NCBI GenBank assembly: GCA_039197915.1
Contig: JBCCTV010000001.1
Location: 10,384-74,383 of the forward strand
Reading direction: 5' to 3'
DNA length: 64,000 nucleotides
Source: JAJFFW01 sp039197915
GTDB lineage: Bacteria > Pseudomonadota > Alphaproteobacteria > Caulobacterales > Parvularculaceae
Positions 54,419-63,951 of the stretch are shown piece after piece. Below the pieces are notes generated by a model, which did not search any database, was not told where the DNA came from, and saw nothing but the letters and a program-made list of their open reading frames with translations. Numbering within the stretch: position 1 is the first letter of the stretch; every line of letters starts with the position of its first letter. The position numbers and the translations under genes were made by a program.

Positions 54419-56704
54419 ATGGCGGCCATCCATCACAAAACGCACTCAGCTACGCCGACTAATGCGGCCACAAATGGGGCCACAACAAACGCGGTCACGA
54501 CAAGCGGGGCGTTTGAGCCCAGCGCTCGGCAGAACGACCCCGCTACGAGCAGCCAAGGCGGGCGGGCGCAGGAGCGCGCCGGCGGTGACGACGCCCTGCG
54601 GCCGCAATCAACGGGGCGCGACACGCGCCCTTTTGTTGTTTTGTGCAGCGCCGACGGGTCAATCCGTTTTGTCAGCCTCTCTTTTGCAACCCTTTTGCAG
54701 CGCCAGGCGGAAAGCCTCTACGGTCGTAAATTTACACCGTTTACGGATAACAAGGACGGGACTGTTGGCGCTGGAGCTGGGGCCACACGCACATTCACGA
54801 TGCATGTCGACGGCGCGAGCGGCGAACGGCGCATCAACTGGGAAGAGACAACGCTCGCAGGCGGAGAGCGCCTCTATGTGGGTGCGGAGGAAAGCCCAAC
54901 AAATGACGCTGAGCGGGCGTCGTCTACGCCTAACCCCTCTTTACACATACAAAATAACCGAGTAGCGGCAGCGCCCGGCGAAAAAGCAAGTGAACCGTTT
55001 GGCGAAGCGCAAACCGAAGGGGCCGGAGTCGCGTCTGAAGCTGTCGGCTTCCTCGCCACCATGAGCCACGAAATGCGCACGCCACTTAATGGCATTATCG
55101 GGATGACCGGCCTGTTGATTGATAGCGGGCTCAACCCGCACCAGCGCGCCTACGCCGACGCCATTCGCGATTCCGGCAAGGCGCTTTTGACCTTAATCAA
55201 CGACCTCCTCGACCACTCAAAGATGAACGCCGGAAAACTAACTCTTGATACGGCGCCGTTTGATGTGACGGCGCTCGTACAAGGCGTGTGCGAATTATTG
55301 GCGGCGAAGGCCGACGAAAAAGGCGTCGAAGTCGCGGCTTTTATTGACCCAGAAATCCCTGGGCGCATCATCGGCGACGAGGCGCGATTGCGCCAGATAC
55401 TGACGAACCTGGCGGGCAACGGCGTTAAGTTTACCGATATTGGCGGCGTCGCCATCGAGGTTCGCTCTGTCTCATCCGCAGAGGGAACGGTGCGATTGGA
55501 CTTCGCCGTCAGAGACACGGGCGTTGGCATATCGCCGGAAGCCCAACGCGGTATTTTTGAAGCCTTTGACCAGGCGGACGCCCATGGCGCAAAACGCTCC
55601 GAGGGCACGGGGCTCGGACTTTCCATTTCACGCCGCCTCGCGGAAGCCATGGGCGGGAAAATCAGTGTGGAGAGCACCGTTGGTGAAGGAAGCGTCTTTT
55701 CCTTCACGGCCGAGTTCGGCGTCGATGGCCCGGTCACTGCAATAAGCACAGCCGTAGCGGCGCCGGCGGCGCCCATCGTCGTCGCAGCTCAAAGCGAAAC
55801 GGTTGCAACAACACTCTCCCATTATTTCGACACCCTCGGCGTTGGGCGCTACCACATGGCCCCGGACGCGGCGACGGCGCTTTCAATCCTGACAGCGACA
55901 CCCGGCGCCACGCTATTTGCCGACCTTGAAATCGCGACGGAAAGCGGCGAGGCGCTCGCCCAGGCGGCGACACGAGCCATGGTTTTGGTTTCGCCGAACA
56001 AACGCGACGCCATCGAGGCGGTGCGCGCGTCCGGTTTTGACGGTTACCTCGTGAAACCAATCCGGCGCGAGACTTTATTCCGCGCGCTTGATGAAACCGG
56101 CGGCGACTATTGCGAGCGTGCGCCCTTTGCCGACCAGAGCCCCGTGCCGGACGCAGCAGACGCGACGCCGTCGGCGTCGTCCCAACCACGCTCCAGCCTG
56201 GAAGCGGCCAAAGCGACTGCGCAAACGCACCCGGCGCTGGCCTTAGTCGACGCCGAAGACGCCCCAGCGCTCGCAAGGTCGTCAGAACCCGAAATCGCAG
56301 GCGATCGCGATGGCGGCGCGCTCTCCATTCTGCTGGCCGAAGACAATCGCATCAACGCCGTCCTCGCAACGGCGCTCATGGAGCGCAGCGGACACCAGGT
56401 AACGCTCGCGGAAAATGGCGAGGAAGCGATCCGACTGGCGCAGGCGGGAACGTTCGACATGATCTTCATGGACATGCACATGCCCGTGCTTGACGGCCTT
56501 GAGGCGACGCGCCAGCTGCGGGCGCTTGCCGGGCGAACGGCGTCGACGCCGATCATCGCCTTGACCGCGAATGCAATGGCGAGCGACCGAATTAAATGCC
56601 TCGAAGCGGGCATGGATGATTTTCTGTCGAAACCGTTTGAGGCTGCGGACTTAGAGAACATGCTGGAAAAGTGGGTTGCGCGCGCCGCGGCCCCTGTCGC
56701 CTAG
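54419..56704 (+). CDS. Hybrid histidine kinase with two receiver-like domains
   Basis: The 761-residue protein has no transmembrane segment that I can see, so it is likely a soluble sensor. Residues 1-~70 are a Thr/Ala/Asn-rich tail, and ~75-170 a weak PAS-like segment (PFVVLCSADGSIRFVSLSFA). The HisKA phosphorylation site is His217 in MSHEMRTPLNGIIG. The ATP-binding domain shows RLRQILTNLAGNGVKFT, DTGVGISPEAQRGIFEAFDQ and GTGLGLSISRR. A central receiver-like domain (~residues 440-560) lacks a clear acidic pocket. The C-terminal receiver is intact: LLAEDNRINA, Asp685 in FMDMHMPVLDG, and FLSKPF. Partner output is unknown. It lies 56 bp after comM on the same strand. Confidence 0.9.
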   Translation: MAAIHHKTHSATPTNAATNGATTNAVTTSGAFEPSARQNDPATSSQGGRAQERAGGDDALRPQSTGRDTRPFVVLCSADGSIRFVSLSFATLLQRQAESLYGRKFTPFTDNKDGTVGAGAGATRTFTMHVDGASGERRINWEETTLAGGERLYVGAEESPTNDAERASSTPNPSLHIQNNRVAAAPGEKASEPFGEAQTEGAGVASEAVGFLATMSHEMRTPLNGIIGMTGLLIDSGLNPHQRAYADAIRDSGKALLTLINDLLDHSKMNAGKLTLDTAPFDVTALVQGVCELLAAKADEKGVEVAAFIDPEIPGRIIGDEARLRQILTNLAGNGVKFTDIGGVAIEVRSVSSAEGTVRLDFAVRDTGVGISPEAQRGIFEAFDQADAHGAKRSEGTGLGLSISRRLAEAMGGKISVESTVGEGSVFSFTAEFGVDGPVTAISTAVAAPAAPIVVAAQSETVATTLSHYFDTLGVGRYHMAPDAATALSILTATPGATLFADLEIATESGEALAQAATRAMVLVSPNKRDAIEAVRASGFDGYLVKPIRRETLFRALDETGGDYCERAPFADQSPVPDAADATPSASSQPRSSLEAAKATAQTHPALALVDAEDAPALARSSEPEIAGDRDGGALSILLAEDNRINAVLATALMERSGHQVTLAENGEEAIRLAQAGTFDMIFMDMHMPVLDGLEATRQLRALAGRTASTPIIALTANAMASDRIKCLEAGMDDFLSKPFEAADLENMLEKWVARAAAPVA

Positions 56705-56939
56705 GAGGCCGAGCGCCCTCGCCCCCTTTTGCATCGTGGGCGCCCACATCCTACCCTTGATTTGCTTATTCCGGCCTGCCGTATTTGTTTCGCGTTGTCC
56801 CGACCGTTTACCGCTCCCAAAAGATCGGGGTTACCGGACGCGCGAAACTGCGTAATGTTTTTCTTGGACGGCGCTTGCTTTTGCTAGCCAGCGCAAGCGA
56901 CGCCGCCACACCATACCCGCAGAAACGCGATAGGCCGCA

Positions 56940-58712
56940 ATGTCCGAAGCTCCCGCAAACAGCGCCCCAAACACCAGCACCCCAAACACCAGCGCAGCAG
57001 CAGCCAAAACGTCCGATGACCTTTCATCTGTCCAGAAACCATCCGTCTGGAAAGCGTTGGGCAAACGAAAAACCGGCGCTATGGCTGTCCTCGGCTTTGC
57101 CGCCGGCCTCCCCTACGCCCTCATCACGGGCACACTTCTCGCCTGGTTCACGGAGGAAGGGGTCGACATAAAAACGATCGGCGTCTTTTCCTGGGTCATC
57201 CTGATTTACAGCTTTAAATTTCTATGGGCCCCTGGCGTCGATCGGCTACCGGCGCCTGGTGTATTCAGTATGGGCCAACGCCGCGCCGGCATCCTATTCC
57301 TCCAAGCCCTGATCATTATCGCGCTTGCAACCATTTCTTTTGCGTCGCCTCAAAATCAACTTGGCCTAATCGCCGCCGCCGCTGTTGTGTGCACCTTTGC
57401 ATCGTCGTGCCAGGACGTTTTGATTGACGCCTGGCGCATCGAAATCGCTGATGAGGAGATCACAGTTGATCTGTTATCATCCGTATACCAAATTGGCTAC
57501 CGGCTGGCGACAATTCTGGGCGGCGCTGGCGCGCTTATTATGGCGGCGCGCATCGGGTGGAACAGCGCCTTTGTTGCGCTTGCAGTGCTGATGGCGCTGG
57601 CCGTTTGCGGCGTTTTTATCGCCGAGGATTCAACGCGCGCGCCGAGCCCTGACGTCAGTCAGGATAAAGACGGGCCGCCGACGAATTGGCGCAACCTTGC
57701 GCTATTGCCGGTCCTCGCCGGCTGGGCCTGGGCGTTTGTCGCGCTCTTCGGGTTTATGGCGTTCGCTTTGCAGGCCCCAGGCGAGGCTAATGCGCGGGTC
57801 TTCACCCGCGAAAAAGGCCCCCTGATCGTCCTCGCGGCCGTTGTTGCGCCAATGGTGTGCGCCGCCGCGCTATTATGGTTGCGCGAACGCAAAACCCTTC
57901 TGCCCAGGGACAATTCACCCTGGTTCGCCCAGTCGGTCCTGGACACGCTCTACGGCGCCGTGCTCACGCCTCTTAGCGAATTGATCGAGCGGCTGCGGTT
58001 CGGCGCAATATTGGTGATCGCGCTTGTCTTATCGTACCGATTTGTCGATCTCGTCTGGGGCGCCTTCGCCTACCCGTTTTATCTAGGCGTTGAAAACGGC
58101 GCCCTCGGCCATACCCTCGACGAAGTGGCGATCGCCTCAAAATTATTTGGCACCCTGATGACTTTTCTGGGCATTGGCGTTGGCGCCGCGGCAATATTGC
58201 GGTTTGGGCGCATGCCTTGCGTTGTCGCTGGCGCAATTCTGGCGGCGGCGACGAACCTCCTCTTCGCGGACTTAGCCCTTGGCGGCGCCGGCGTCGACGC
58301 CTTCATGCGCGCAGCGCGGCTTTATCCGGTCTTTAGTATTTTCCAGCCCCTCGCGGATTTTTTAGGCCTCGATGTGACGATGAACGAACGGTTGGCGCGC
58401 TTGATGGTGGCGATCGCCGCGGAAAACCTCGCGCTCGGGTTTGCGAGCGCCGCGAGCGTCGTTTACCTCTCGTCGATTGTCAGCCCACGGTTTGCCGCCG
58501 TTCAATACGCCCTCCTCGCTTCACTCGTTATGCTCATCGGCTCCCTCGGCCGGGGGGCGCTTGGCGAATTGATTGGCACACGGGGCTTTGCCTATGTCTT
58601 TTATTTGACCGCAGTGCTGGGGCTTTTCGCAGTCGTCGCCTCGATTTTGGAATGGATACGCCAGGCCCGGGGCGGCGCCGCCGAACCGACGCGCGAAAGC
58701 GCACCAGCTTAA
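56940..58712 (+). CDS. AmpG-like muropeptide/MFS permease
   Basis: The 590-residue protein is longer than the classic ~490-residue AmpG. The opening MAVLGFAAGLPYALITGTLL, then FLWAPGVDRLPAPG and SSCQDVLIDAWRIEIADEEI, are characteristic of the AmpG family, which imports GlcNAc-anhydroMurNAc muropeptides for cell-wall recycling and often influences beta-lactamase induction. The first ~45 residues are a low-complexity Asn/Thr/Pro/Ala tail (NSAPNTSTPNTSAAA). It is convergent with the small lipoprotein gene. No ampR/ampC is nearby, so a link with resistance is not supported here. Confidence 0.85.
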   Translation: MSEAPANSAPNTSTPNTSAAAAKTSDDLSSVQKPSVWKALGKRKTGAMAVLGFAAGLPYALITGTLLAWFTEEGVDIKTIGVFSWVILIYSFKFLWAPGVDRLPAPGVFSMGQRRAGILFLQALIIIALATISFASPQNQLGLIAAAAVVCTFASSCQDVLIDAWRIEIADEEITVDLLSSVYQIGYRLATILGGAGALIMAARIGWNSAFVALAVLMALAVCGVFIAEDSTRAPSPDVSQDKDGPPTNWRNLALLPVLAGWAWAFVALFGFMAFALQAPGEANARVFTREKGPLIVLAAVVAPMVCAAALLWLRERKTLLPRDNSPWFAQSVLDTLYGAVLTPLSELIERLRFGAILVIALVLSYRFVDLVWGAFAYPFYLGVENGALGHTLDEVAIASKLFGTLMTFLGIGVGAAAILRFGRMPCVVAGAILAAATNLLFADLALGGAGVDAFMRAARLYPVFSIFQPLADFLGLDVTMNERLARLMVAIAAENLALGFASAASVVYLSSIVSPRFAAVQYALLASLVMLIGSLGRGALGELIGTRGFAYVFYLTAVLGLFAVVASILEWIRQARGGAAEPTRESAPA

Positions 58713-58764
58713 TACCTTGGCTTTATAAATAAGTCTCGCTACCGACGATGTGACGCGCGCACCC

Positions 58765-59157
58765 TTAGGGTTGCGCTAAACCGCGCGCCAGACACGCCTC
58801 TGGGCTTGGCGAGGCCTCAGTCGATTGCAACGCGGAGGCGCTCACATGGGAAGCGCGCCGTTCTCCATTTTCGCTTGGGTACGTAATGACGATCAAAGCG
58901 CAGCCCGCCAGGGTATAACGCCGGAATTCGCCGGGTCCTTCGCGGCGGATAAGCGCTGGCGTCCCGAATTTTTCGTCAAGTTCATCCGTGCGCCGACCGA
59001 TCACATCGGCGAGCGTGAACACGGGCTTCTTAGGCGCTGCGATGACGGGCGCCTGCCCGCTTGGCGCGTCAGGTTTTGTCGATGCGCAGCCCGCGACGGC
59101 GGTCAAAAACGAAAGGCCCGCGAGCATTGCGCGATTTACCCGACCGTTCACACCCAT
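58765..59157 (-). CDS. Small putative lipoprotein
   Basis: The 130-residue protein has a signal peptide and probable lipobox (LAGLSFLTAVAGCAS), giving lipidation at the Cys. A start at ATG 59127 would shorten the signal to a more standard length. The mature part contains TLADVIGRRTDELDEKFGTP and FRRYTLAGCALIVITYP. This pattern is shared by small alphaproteobacterial lipoproteins of unknown function with an SmpA/OmlA-like feel. An imperfect hairpin overlaps its stop codon (58757-58776). It diverges from the PfkB kinase gene. Confidence 0.65.
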   Translation of the reverse strand: MGVNGRVNRAMLAGLSFLTAVAGCASTKPDAPSGQAPVIAAPKKPVFTLADVIGRRTDELDEKFGTPALIRREGPGEFRRYTLAGCALIVITYPSENGERRASHVSASALQSTEASPSPEACLARGLAQP

Positions 59158-59316
59158 GCGCCGTCTCCTGTGTTCGCTCGGCCGCTTGCCGCCATCTTCA
59201 CTGCTGCTTATAAGCGCGGTCTTGCGGCCCGGTAAACAAAACCCGCGCCGTCCCCGAAAGAAACCGTGTTAAGCTAGGCTTCCGCTTCTTACACGTCGCC
59301 CAAAGGACGTTTCGCC

Positions 59317-60315
59317 ATGGCCGAAAAGAAACACGACGTCGTTGGCGTCGGTAACGCAATCGTTGATGTCTTAGCGAAAGCAAACGACGATTTCTTGGAC
59401 ACCCACGCCATCCCCAAAGGCGGCATGGTGCTCATCGAGGAAACCCAGGCGGCGACAATTTACGACGCAATGGGCGCCGCTGTTGAAATTTCAGGCGGCT
59501 CGGCGGCTAACACAGTCGCCTGTGTTGCTTCCTATGGCGGGTCCGGCGGATTTATTGGCAAAGTCGCCGACGATGCGTTAGGCGAAATTTTCCGCCATGA
59601 TCTCAAAGCTATGGGCGTCGCTTTTACTGCGCCGCCGCTCAACGACGGCCCATCAACCGCGCGCTGTTTGATCCATGTGACGCCGGACGCCCAACGCTCC
59701 ATGACGACGTTCCTCGGCGCCGCCGGCTACGTCTCCAAAGCGGACCTCGACGCGGACATGATCGCGAGCGCTGATACGCTCTATTTTGAAGGCTACCTAT
59801 TCGAGCAACCGGTAGCTCGTGAGGCGTTTGTCGCCGCCTGCGCGATTGCGCGTGAAAATGGCGTGCGAACGGCGCTGACGCTTTCAGACGCCGGCGTCGT
59901 TGAACGCCAACACGAGGCGCTCTTAGACTTTATTCCTCAGCATATTGACCTTCTCTTTGCGAATGATATGGAAGCGCAAGCGCTGTTCGGTGTTGACGCC
60001 CTATCGGATATGGCTGAACCGGCGAATAGAATGTGTCCATTGACGGCTGTTACCTGTTCCGAAAAAGGATCGCTGATTTTTTCACGCGAAGCCGACCCGG
60101 TTAAAGTCGAAGCGATTGCGCCGGATAAATTGGTCGACACCACCGGCGCTGGCGACGCCTACGCCGCGGGCCTTCTCTTCGGTCTCGCGCGCAACAAGCC
60201 TTTGGAGGTCGCCGGGGCGCTCGGATCCCTCGCCGCGTCCGAAGTGATCAGCCATTTCGGCGCGCGCCCGGAAAAAAGCCTTGAAAGCTTGGGCGCCGAA
60301 AAAGGCCTGCTATAG
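59317..60315 (+). CDS. PfkB-family kinase, probable adenosine kinase
   Basis: The 332-residue ribokinase-fold kinase has the N-terminal VVGVGNAIVDVLAKANDDFL, the substrate-binding glycines ISGGSAANTVACVASYGG and the catalytic anion-hole motif DTTGAGDAYAAGLLFGLA with the base Asp. Length and the GNAIVD start fit alphaproteobacterial adenosine kinases, though substrate specificity is not proven by sequence. An AAAGGA lies upstream of ATG 59317. It is divergent from the small lipoprotein gene and convergent with hisE. Confidence 0.85.
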   Translation: MAEKKHDVVGVGNAIVDVLAKANDDFLDTHAIPKGGMVLIEETQAATIYDAMGAAVEISGGSAANTVACVASYGGSGGFIGKVADDALGEIFRHDLKAMGVAFTAPPLNDGPSTARCLIHVTPDAQRSMTTFLGAAGYVSKADLDADMIASADTLYFEGYLFEQPVAREAFVAACAIARENGVRTALTLSDAGVVERQHEALLDFIPQHIDLLFANDMEAQALFGVDALSDMAEPANRMCPLTAVTCSEKGSLIFSREADPVKVEAIAPDKLVDTTGAGDAYAAGLLFGLARNKPLEVAGALGSLAASEVISHFGARPEKSLESLGAEKGLL

Positions 60316-60451
60316 CGCCTGGCTCAGCACAAGTGCGGGAGCGTTCGCGGTCGCTCTCTATACGTTCTTATTAATTCTATAAGAGCCTTGCATTGGATGC
60401 CCCCGCACAAAAACGCAAGATGGGTCGGTGCGCAGTGATTTTGCTGCTCAC

Positions 60452-60835
60452 TTAACTCTTGCGGGCCGCTTTTTCCGCGTGGCCGGAAACCCCCGCACGT
60501 TTGGAGAGCTCGCGCGCAACCGCTGCAGGGTCCACGTCGCTCGCCGCCAACAACACCAAGAGATGATACATCACGTCGGCCACCTCCGCGGTGAGCCGGC
60601 GGCGATCGCCCGAAACGGCTTCAATAATCGCTTCAACAGCTTCTTCGCCAAATTTCTTGGCGCATTTATCAACGCCCGCCTCTAGAAGGCTTGCCGTATA
60701 GGACTGATCCGCCCCTGCCGTTTTGCGACTTTCGATCGTCTGCCAAAGCCGCTCGAGCACCACACCAAGGTCACCGTCTGCGTCGACGCCCGACCCATCA
60801 TCCGTCTTCGCCGTATCGGTTGTTTCACTGGTCAC
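60452..60835 (-). CDS. hisE: HisE, phosphoribosyl-ATP pyrophosphatase
   Basis: This MazG-like pyrophosphatase catalyses the second step of histidine biosynthesis. The conserved core is AGADQSYTASLLEAGVDKCA, KKFGEEAVEAIIEAVSGD (metal-binding Glu residues) and LTAEVADVMYHLLVLLAASD. The start is uncertain: GTG 60835 begins 13 bp after the hisF stop, while an in-frame ATG at 60889 would overlap hisF by 41 bp. I prefer the GTG. It is last in the minus-strand hisA-CHAD-hisF-hisE set. Confidence 0.9.
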   Translation of the reverse strand: MTSETTDTAKTDDGSGVDADGDLGVVLERLWQTIESRKTAGADQSYTASLLEAGVDKCAKKFGEEAVEAIIEAVSGDRRRLTAEVADVMYHLLVLLAASDVDPAAVARELSKRAGVSGHAEKAARKS

Positions 60836-60848
60836 AACAATGGCTCTT

Positions 60849-61610
60849 TCACTGCAGCCGAACAGGAACGCTTGCGGCATAGAGCGCATTTTTTACATCG
60901 CTCACGGAGTAAGTTCCAAAGTGAAAGACCGACGCGGCGAGGACCGCGCTCGCTTTGCCGTCAACAACCGCGTCGACAAAGTGCTCAAGGACGCCGGCGC
61001 CGCCAGAGGCGATGATCGGAATGGGCGCGGCCTCGGCAACGGCGCGGGTAAGGTCAATGTCATACCCCTTTTGAACGCCGTCGCCATCCATCGACGTCAA
61101 GAGAATCTCCCCTGCCCCGCGGTTTGCGACTTCACTTGCGAACGCCACCGCATCGACGCCGGTGGCCGTGCGGCCGCCATGGGTGAAGATTTCCCATCGG
61201 TTTTGCGAGACACGCCGGGCGTCTATAGCGACGACAACGCATTGGGCGCCGAAGCGCCGGGCGGCCGCGTCGATCAAGCTCGGGGTTTTCACTGCCGCGG
61301 TATTGATCGAGACTTTGTCGGCCCCGATATCGAGCAAAGACTGGAAATCATCAACCGTGCGCACCCCGCCGCCTACGGTTAGCGGCATGAAACACTGCTC
61401 AGCGACCTCAGAAACCTTGTCGTGTAAAATCCCCCGGCCTTCATGGCTCGCAGAAATATCGAGGAAACATAACTCGTCAGCCCCCGCATTATCGTAAGCG
61501 CGCGCGGCTTCAACCGGGTCGCCGGCGTCGCGCAGGCTGACGAAATTGACGCCTTTGACGACGCGCCCGTCTTTTACATCGAGACAAGGAATGACACGGA
61601 CCTTCAGCAT
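60849..61610 (-). CDS. hisF: HisF, imidazole glycerol phosphate synthase cyclase subunit
   Basis: The 253-residue (beta/alpha)8 barrel starts at ATG 61610 (MLKVRVIPCLDVKDGRVVKG). Asp11 and the Asp in CVVVAIDARRV, the two catalytic acids of HisF, are both present. Phosphate-binding loops PLTVGGGVRTVDD and PIPIIASGGAGVLEHF are conserved. With HisH, which must be outside the window, it makes imidazole glycerol phosphate and AICAR. The start codon overlaps the end of the CHAD gene by 7 bp. Confidence 0.97.
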   Translation of the reverse strand: MLKVRVIPCLDVKDGRVVKGVNFVSLRDAGDPVEAARAYDNAGADELCFLDISASHEGRGILHDKVSEVAEQCFMPLTVGGGVRTVDDFQSLLDIGADKVSINTAAVKTPSLIDAAARRFGAQCVVVAIDARRVSQNRWEIFTHGGRTATGVDAVAFASEVANRGAGEILLTSMDGDGVQKGYDIDLTRAVAEAAPIPIIASGGAGVLEHFVDAVVDGKASAVLAASVFHFGTYSVSDVKNALYAASVPVRLQ

Positions 61611-63178
61611 GCGCTCTTTTCCGGATAGCGCCAGAAGGGCGTCATGTCGTTGAAAGCTTTCCACGCCGGTAAAATGGCGCGGGCTGCGTGTTCGGCGCGG
61701 GCCGCGCTATAGCCGGCGACAAAGCCGGACGCGCCAAGCGCCGCCCCCCCTGCCCCTTCGGCGGCGCGCGCACTCAGCGCCTGGGCCACAACGGCGTCGT
61801 TCAAAGCGCCAAAGCTGTCCTGCATCAACGACATCGCCTGCATATAGGGCTTTCGTCTCGCGGGGTCGAATTGGCTGCGAAAGAGTTGGCTGGCGTAGCG
61901 CATCTTTTTCAGTTCAATGCGCAGCGGGTGCCCAGCTTCCGGCGCTTTCACGCTTAAATCAGCGGCGGCCTCGCGCGCTTTTTCAAGCCGCCTATCAAGA
62001 GCGCGGCGGGCGAAATCCGGCGCGCGCGCCTGCATTGCCGGCGTGGACATATCGAGCTTTTCAGCGGCTTCCAAAATGCGCAGCGGCAAAATCCGGAACT
62101 CAGGCTCGTGCGTTGTTTGCTCAACCCGCGCCCAGGCGCGTGCGCGTAAACTAAGCGCCCGCGCGCGCAATTTCTCAATGCCCGCCGGCGCGCTCGCAAT
62201 ATCTTCAACGGCGGGCAATGTATCGCTCAAAAACAGGTCCCAATCCCGCGCCTCCCCTAATACGCCCGCGAGAATCCGCGCCTCGGCGCTCAGTGTTTTC
62301 AACGCCGTCGAGGCCGCTGCCTTGCGGAAAACCCGTTCAATCGACCGGAAGCGTCGCATGGCGACGCGCGCATGGCGCAAGGCTTCTGGCGCGCCGGAAT
62401 TTAACGCCCGACCAGTTTCCGCAATACGATTGGCGCTGAAACACAAGCCCGCGTGAAGCATGGCCCCTGCCGACGGGTCCGCAGGCGAAACGATTTTGTT
62501 CGCCGCTTTCAAACCGCCGTCGAGGCCCAGAATGCGGGCGGAATAGCCGGGAAGTGATTGGCCGAGAACCGTCAACGCGCCGCCGCCTGCGCGCAGTGTC
62601 TGCTCGCCACGCTTCAGGCGCCGAACGGGGTCCTCGTCCAGAAGATCGATGACGCCGAAGCGCGCCCGCGCCCCGTCTAGCGCTTCGGCCAGGTAAAGCG
62701 TGACGGAGGCAAACGGCGTTTCGGCTTCAAAACTCGCCAGCCGCCAACTTGTTTGTTTTGCAATCGTAAAAATGTGCTTCAGGGGCGGGGCGGTCGCCAG
62801 GAGCGCGCCAACGCGGTCCTTCCCGTTCGGTGATGCGGCTTGGCTTACGTCTCTAGAGGCAAATTGCCCTGACGCCTTTTTTAGGTTTGGGGCGACGCTT
62901 GGCGCCTGATCAAATAACGAGGCGGGCGCAGGGCCAGGAGCAGGGTCACGCCCGGCGCCAACCGCGCGCAAAAAGACGCCGCGCCGCGCTAATGATTGGT
63001 CTGAGACGTCATAATATGAGAACGCCCTAAGCGGTTTTTCGGCTTTACACTGAACACTGAAGTATGCCGTATCGTTCGCAAAACGATTGATTGCCGTCGC
63101 ATCGCCAACCAAGCGTAATGGCCCTGTAAGCCCGTCGCTTTCTTCCTCTAACACCAAATCGCGCGCTTGCACTGTCAT
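61604..63178 (-). CDS. CHAD-domain protein with degenerate CYTH-like N-terminus
   Basis: The protein has 524 residues. Residues ~10-210 look like a CYTH (triphosphate tunnel) domain without a clear ExExK motif: TAYFSVQCKAEKPLRAFSYY and RFGVIDLLDEDPVRRLKRGE. Residues ~250-510 are a CHAD domain: helices rich in conserved His/Arg/Lys (LRHARVAMRRFRSIERVFRK, LRIELKKMRYASQLFRSQFD). CHAD domains bind inorganic polyphosphate. The start ATG overlaps the hisA stop (ATGA), and its end overlaps hisF by 7 bp, so it is translationally coupled into the his operon. Function in histidine synthesis is not known. Confidence 0.82.
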   Translation of the reverse strand: MTVQARDLVLEEESDGLTGPLRLVGDATAINRFANDTAYFSVQCKAEKPLRAFSYYDVSDQSLARRGVFLRAVGAGRDPAPGPAPASLFDQAPSVAPNLKKASGQFASRDVSQAASPNGKDRVGALLATAPPLKHIFTIAKQTSWRLASFEAETPFASVTLYLAEALDGARARFGVIDLLDEDPVRRLKRGEQTLRAGGGALTVLGQSLPGYSARILGLDGGLKAANKIVSPADPSAGAMLHAGLCFSANRIAETGRALNSGAPEALRHARVAMRRFRSIERVFRKAAASTALKTLSAEARILAGVLGEARDWDLFLSDTLPAVEDIASAPAGIEKLRARALSLRARAWARVEQTTHEPEFRILPLRILEAAEKLDMSTPAMQARAPDFARRALDRRLEKAREAAADLSVKAPEAGHPLRIELKKMRYASQLFRSQFDPARRKPYMQAMSLMQDSFGALNDAVVAQALSARAAEGAGGAALGASGFVAGYSAARAEHAARAILPAWKAFNDMTPFWRYPEKSAC

Positions 63179-63951
63179 CGCCGTCCCGCCCGCAGGGCAG
63201 CCTCTGGTGTAATGCGCCCGTCATAAAGGGCGCGTCCGATGACGACGCCTGCAATGGCGGGCTCTTTCGCGAGCGCCGCCACATCATCGGCGCTGGCAAC
63301 GCCGCCGGACGCAATCACGGGGATCGCCAGATCCTGGGCGAGGGCGGCCGTTGCGCTCACATTTGGGCCCGTTAAGGCGCCATCGCGGCCGATATCGGTG
63401 TAAATGATCGCAGCAACGCCGTCGTCCTCATACCTTTTGGCGATCTCGAGCGCTTGAAACCCATCGCCGCTCGCCCAGCCATCGGTTTTAACGACGCCGT
63501 CCGCCGCATCGACGCCGACAATGATGGCGTTCGGGTAGGCGCGCGCCGCTTCACGCACGAAGCCCGGGTCTTTAACCGCGGCCGTCCCTAGTATGACCCT
63601 CGACACGCCATTTTCCATCCAGGCGTCCACATCCGCCATGCGCCTGACGCCGCCGCCCACCTGGCAGCGCGCATCGGTTGCGGCGAGGATGGAGGCGACC
63701 GCCGCAGCATTTTCAGATTTCCCGGAAAATGCGCCATCGAGATCGACGATGTGCAGATTTTCAAAACCGGCGCTGCGGAAATCAAGCGCCTGGGCGGCCG
63801 GGTCGTCGTTATAGACCGTCGCCGCATCCATGCGCCCATGGAGGAGCCGCACGCAGCGCCCGCCTTTGAGATCGATCGCCGGATAAACCTCGAAACCGGC
63901 GGGTGAGGGCGGCTTCTGGGAAACGGCTGAGGGGGCGCGTTCGGCGGTCAT
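63175..63951 (-). CDS. hisA: HisA, ProFAR isomerase
   Basis: This (beta/alpha)8-barrel enzyme isomerises 5'-ProFAR to PRFAR. It is 258 residues from ATG 63951, with a GTG three codons upstream as an alternative. The N-terminus MTAERAPSAVSQKPPSPAG is a short extension before the conserved FEVYPAIDLKGGRCVRLLHG, where the Asp is catalytic. The second catalytic Asp is in AAIIYTDIGRDGALTGPN. Phosphate loops QVGGGVRR and VIASGGVAS are present. hisH and hisB presumably lie beyond the right edge. The stop overlaps the CHAD start by 4 bp. Confidence 0.96.
   Translation of the reverse strand: MTAERAPSAVSQKPPSPAGFEVYPAIDLKGGRCVRLLHGRMDAATVYNDDPAAQALDFRSAGFENLHIVDLDGAFSGKSENAAAVASILAATDARCQVGGGVRRMADVDAWMENGVSRVILGTAAVKDPGFVREAARAYPNAIIVGVDAADGVVKTDGWASGDGFQALEIAKRYEDDGVAAIIYTDIGRDGALTGPNVSATAALAQDLAIPVIASGGVASADDVAALAKEPAIAGVVIGRALYDGRITPEAALRAGRR

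Noticed and set aside
56940..58712. Beta-lactam resistance locus via AmpG
   Set aside because: No ampR, ampC or other beta-lactamase gene is near. AmpG-like proteins serve ordinary wall recycling.
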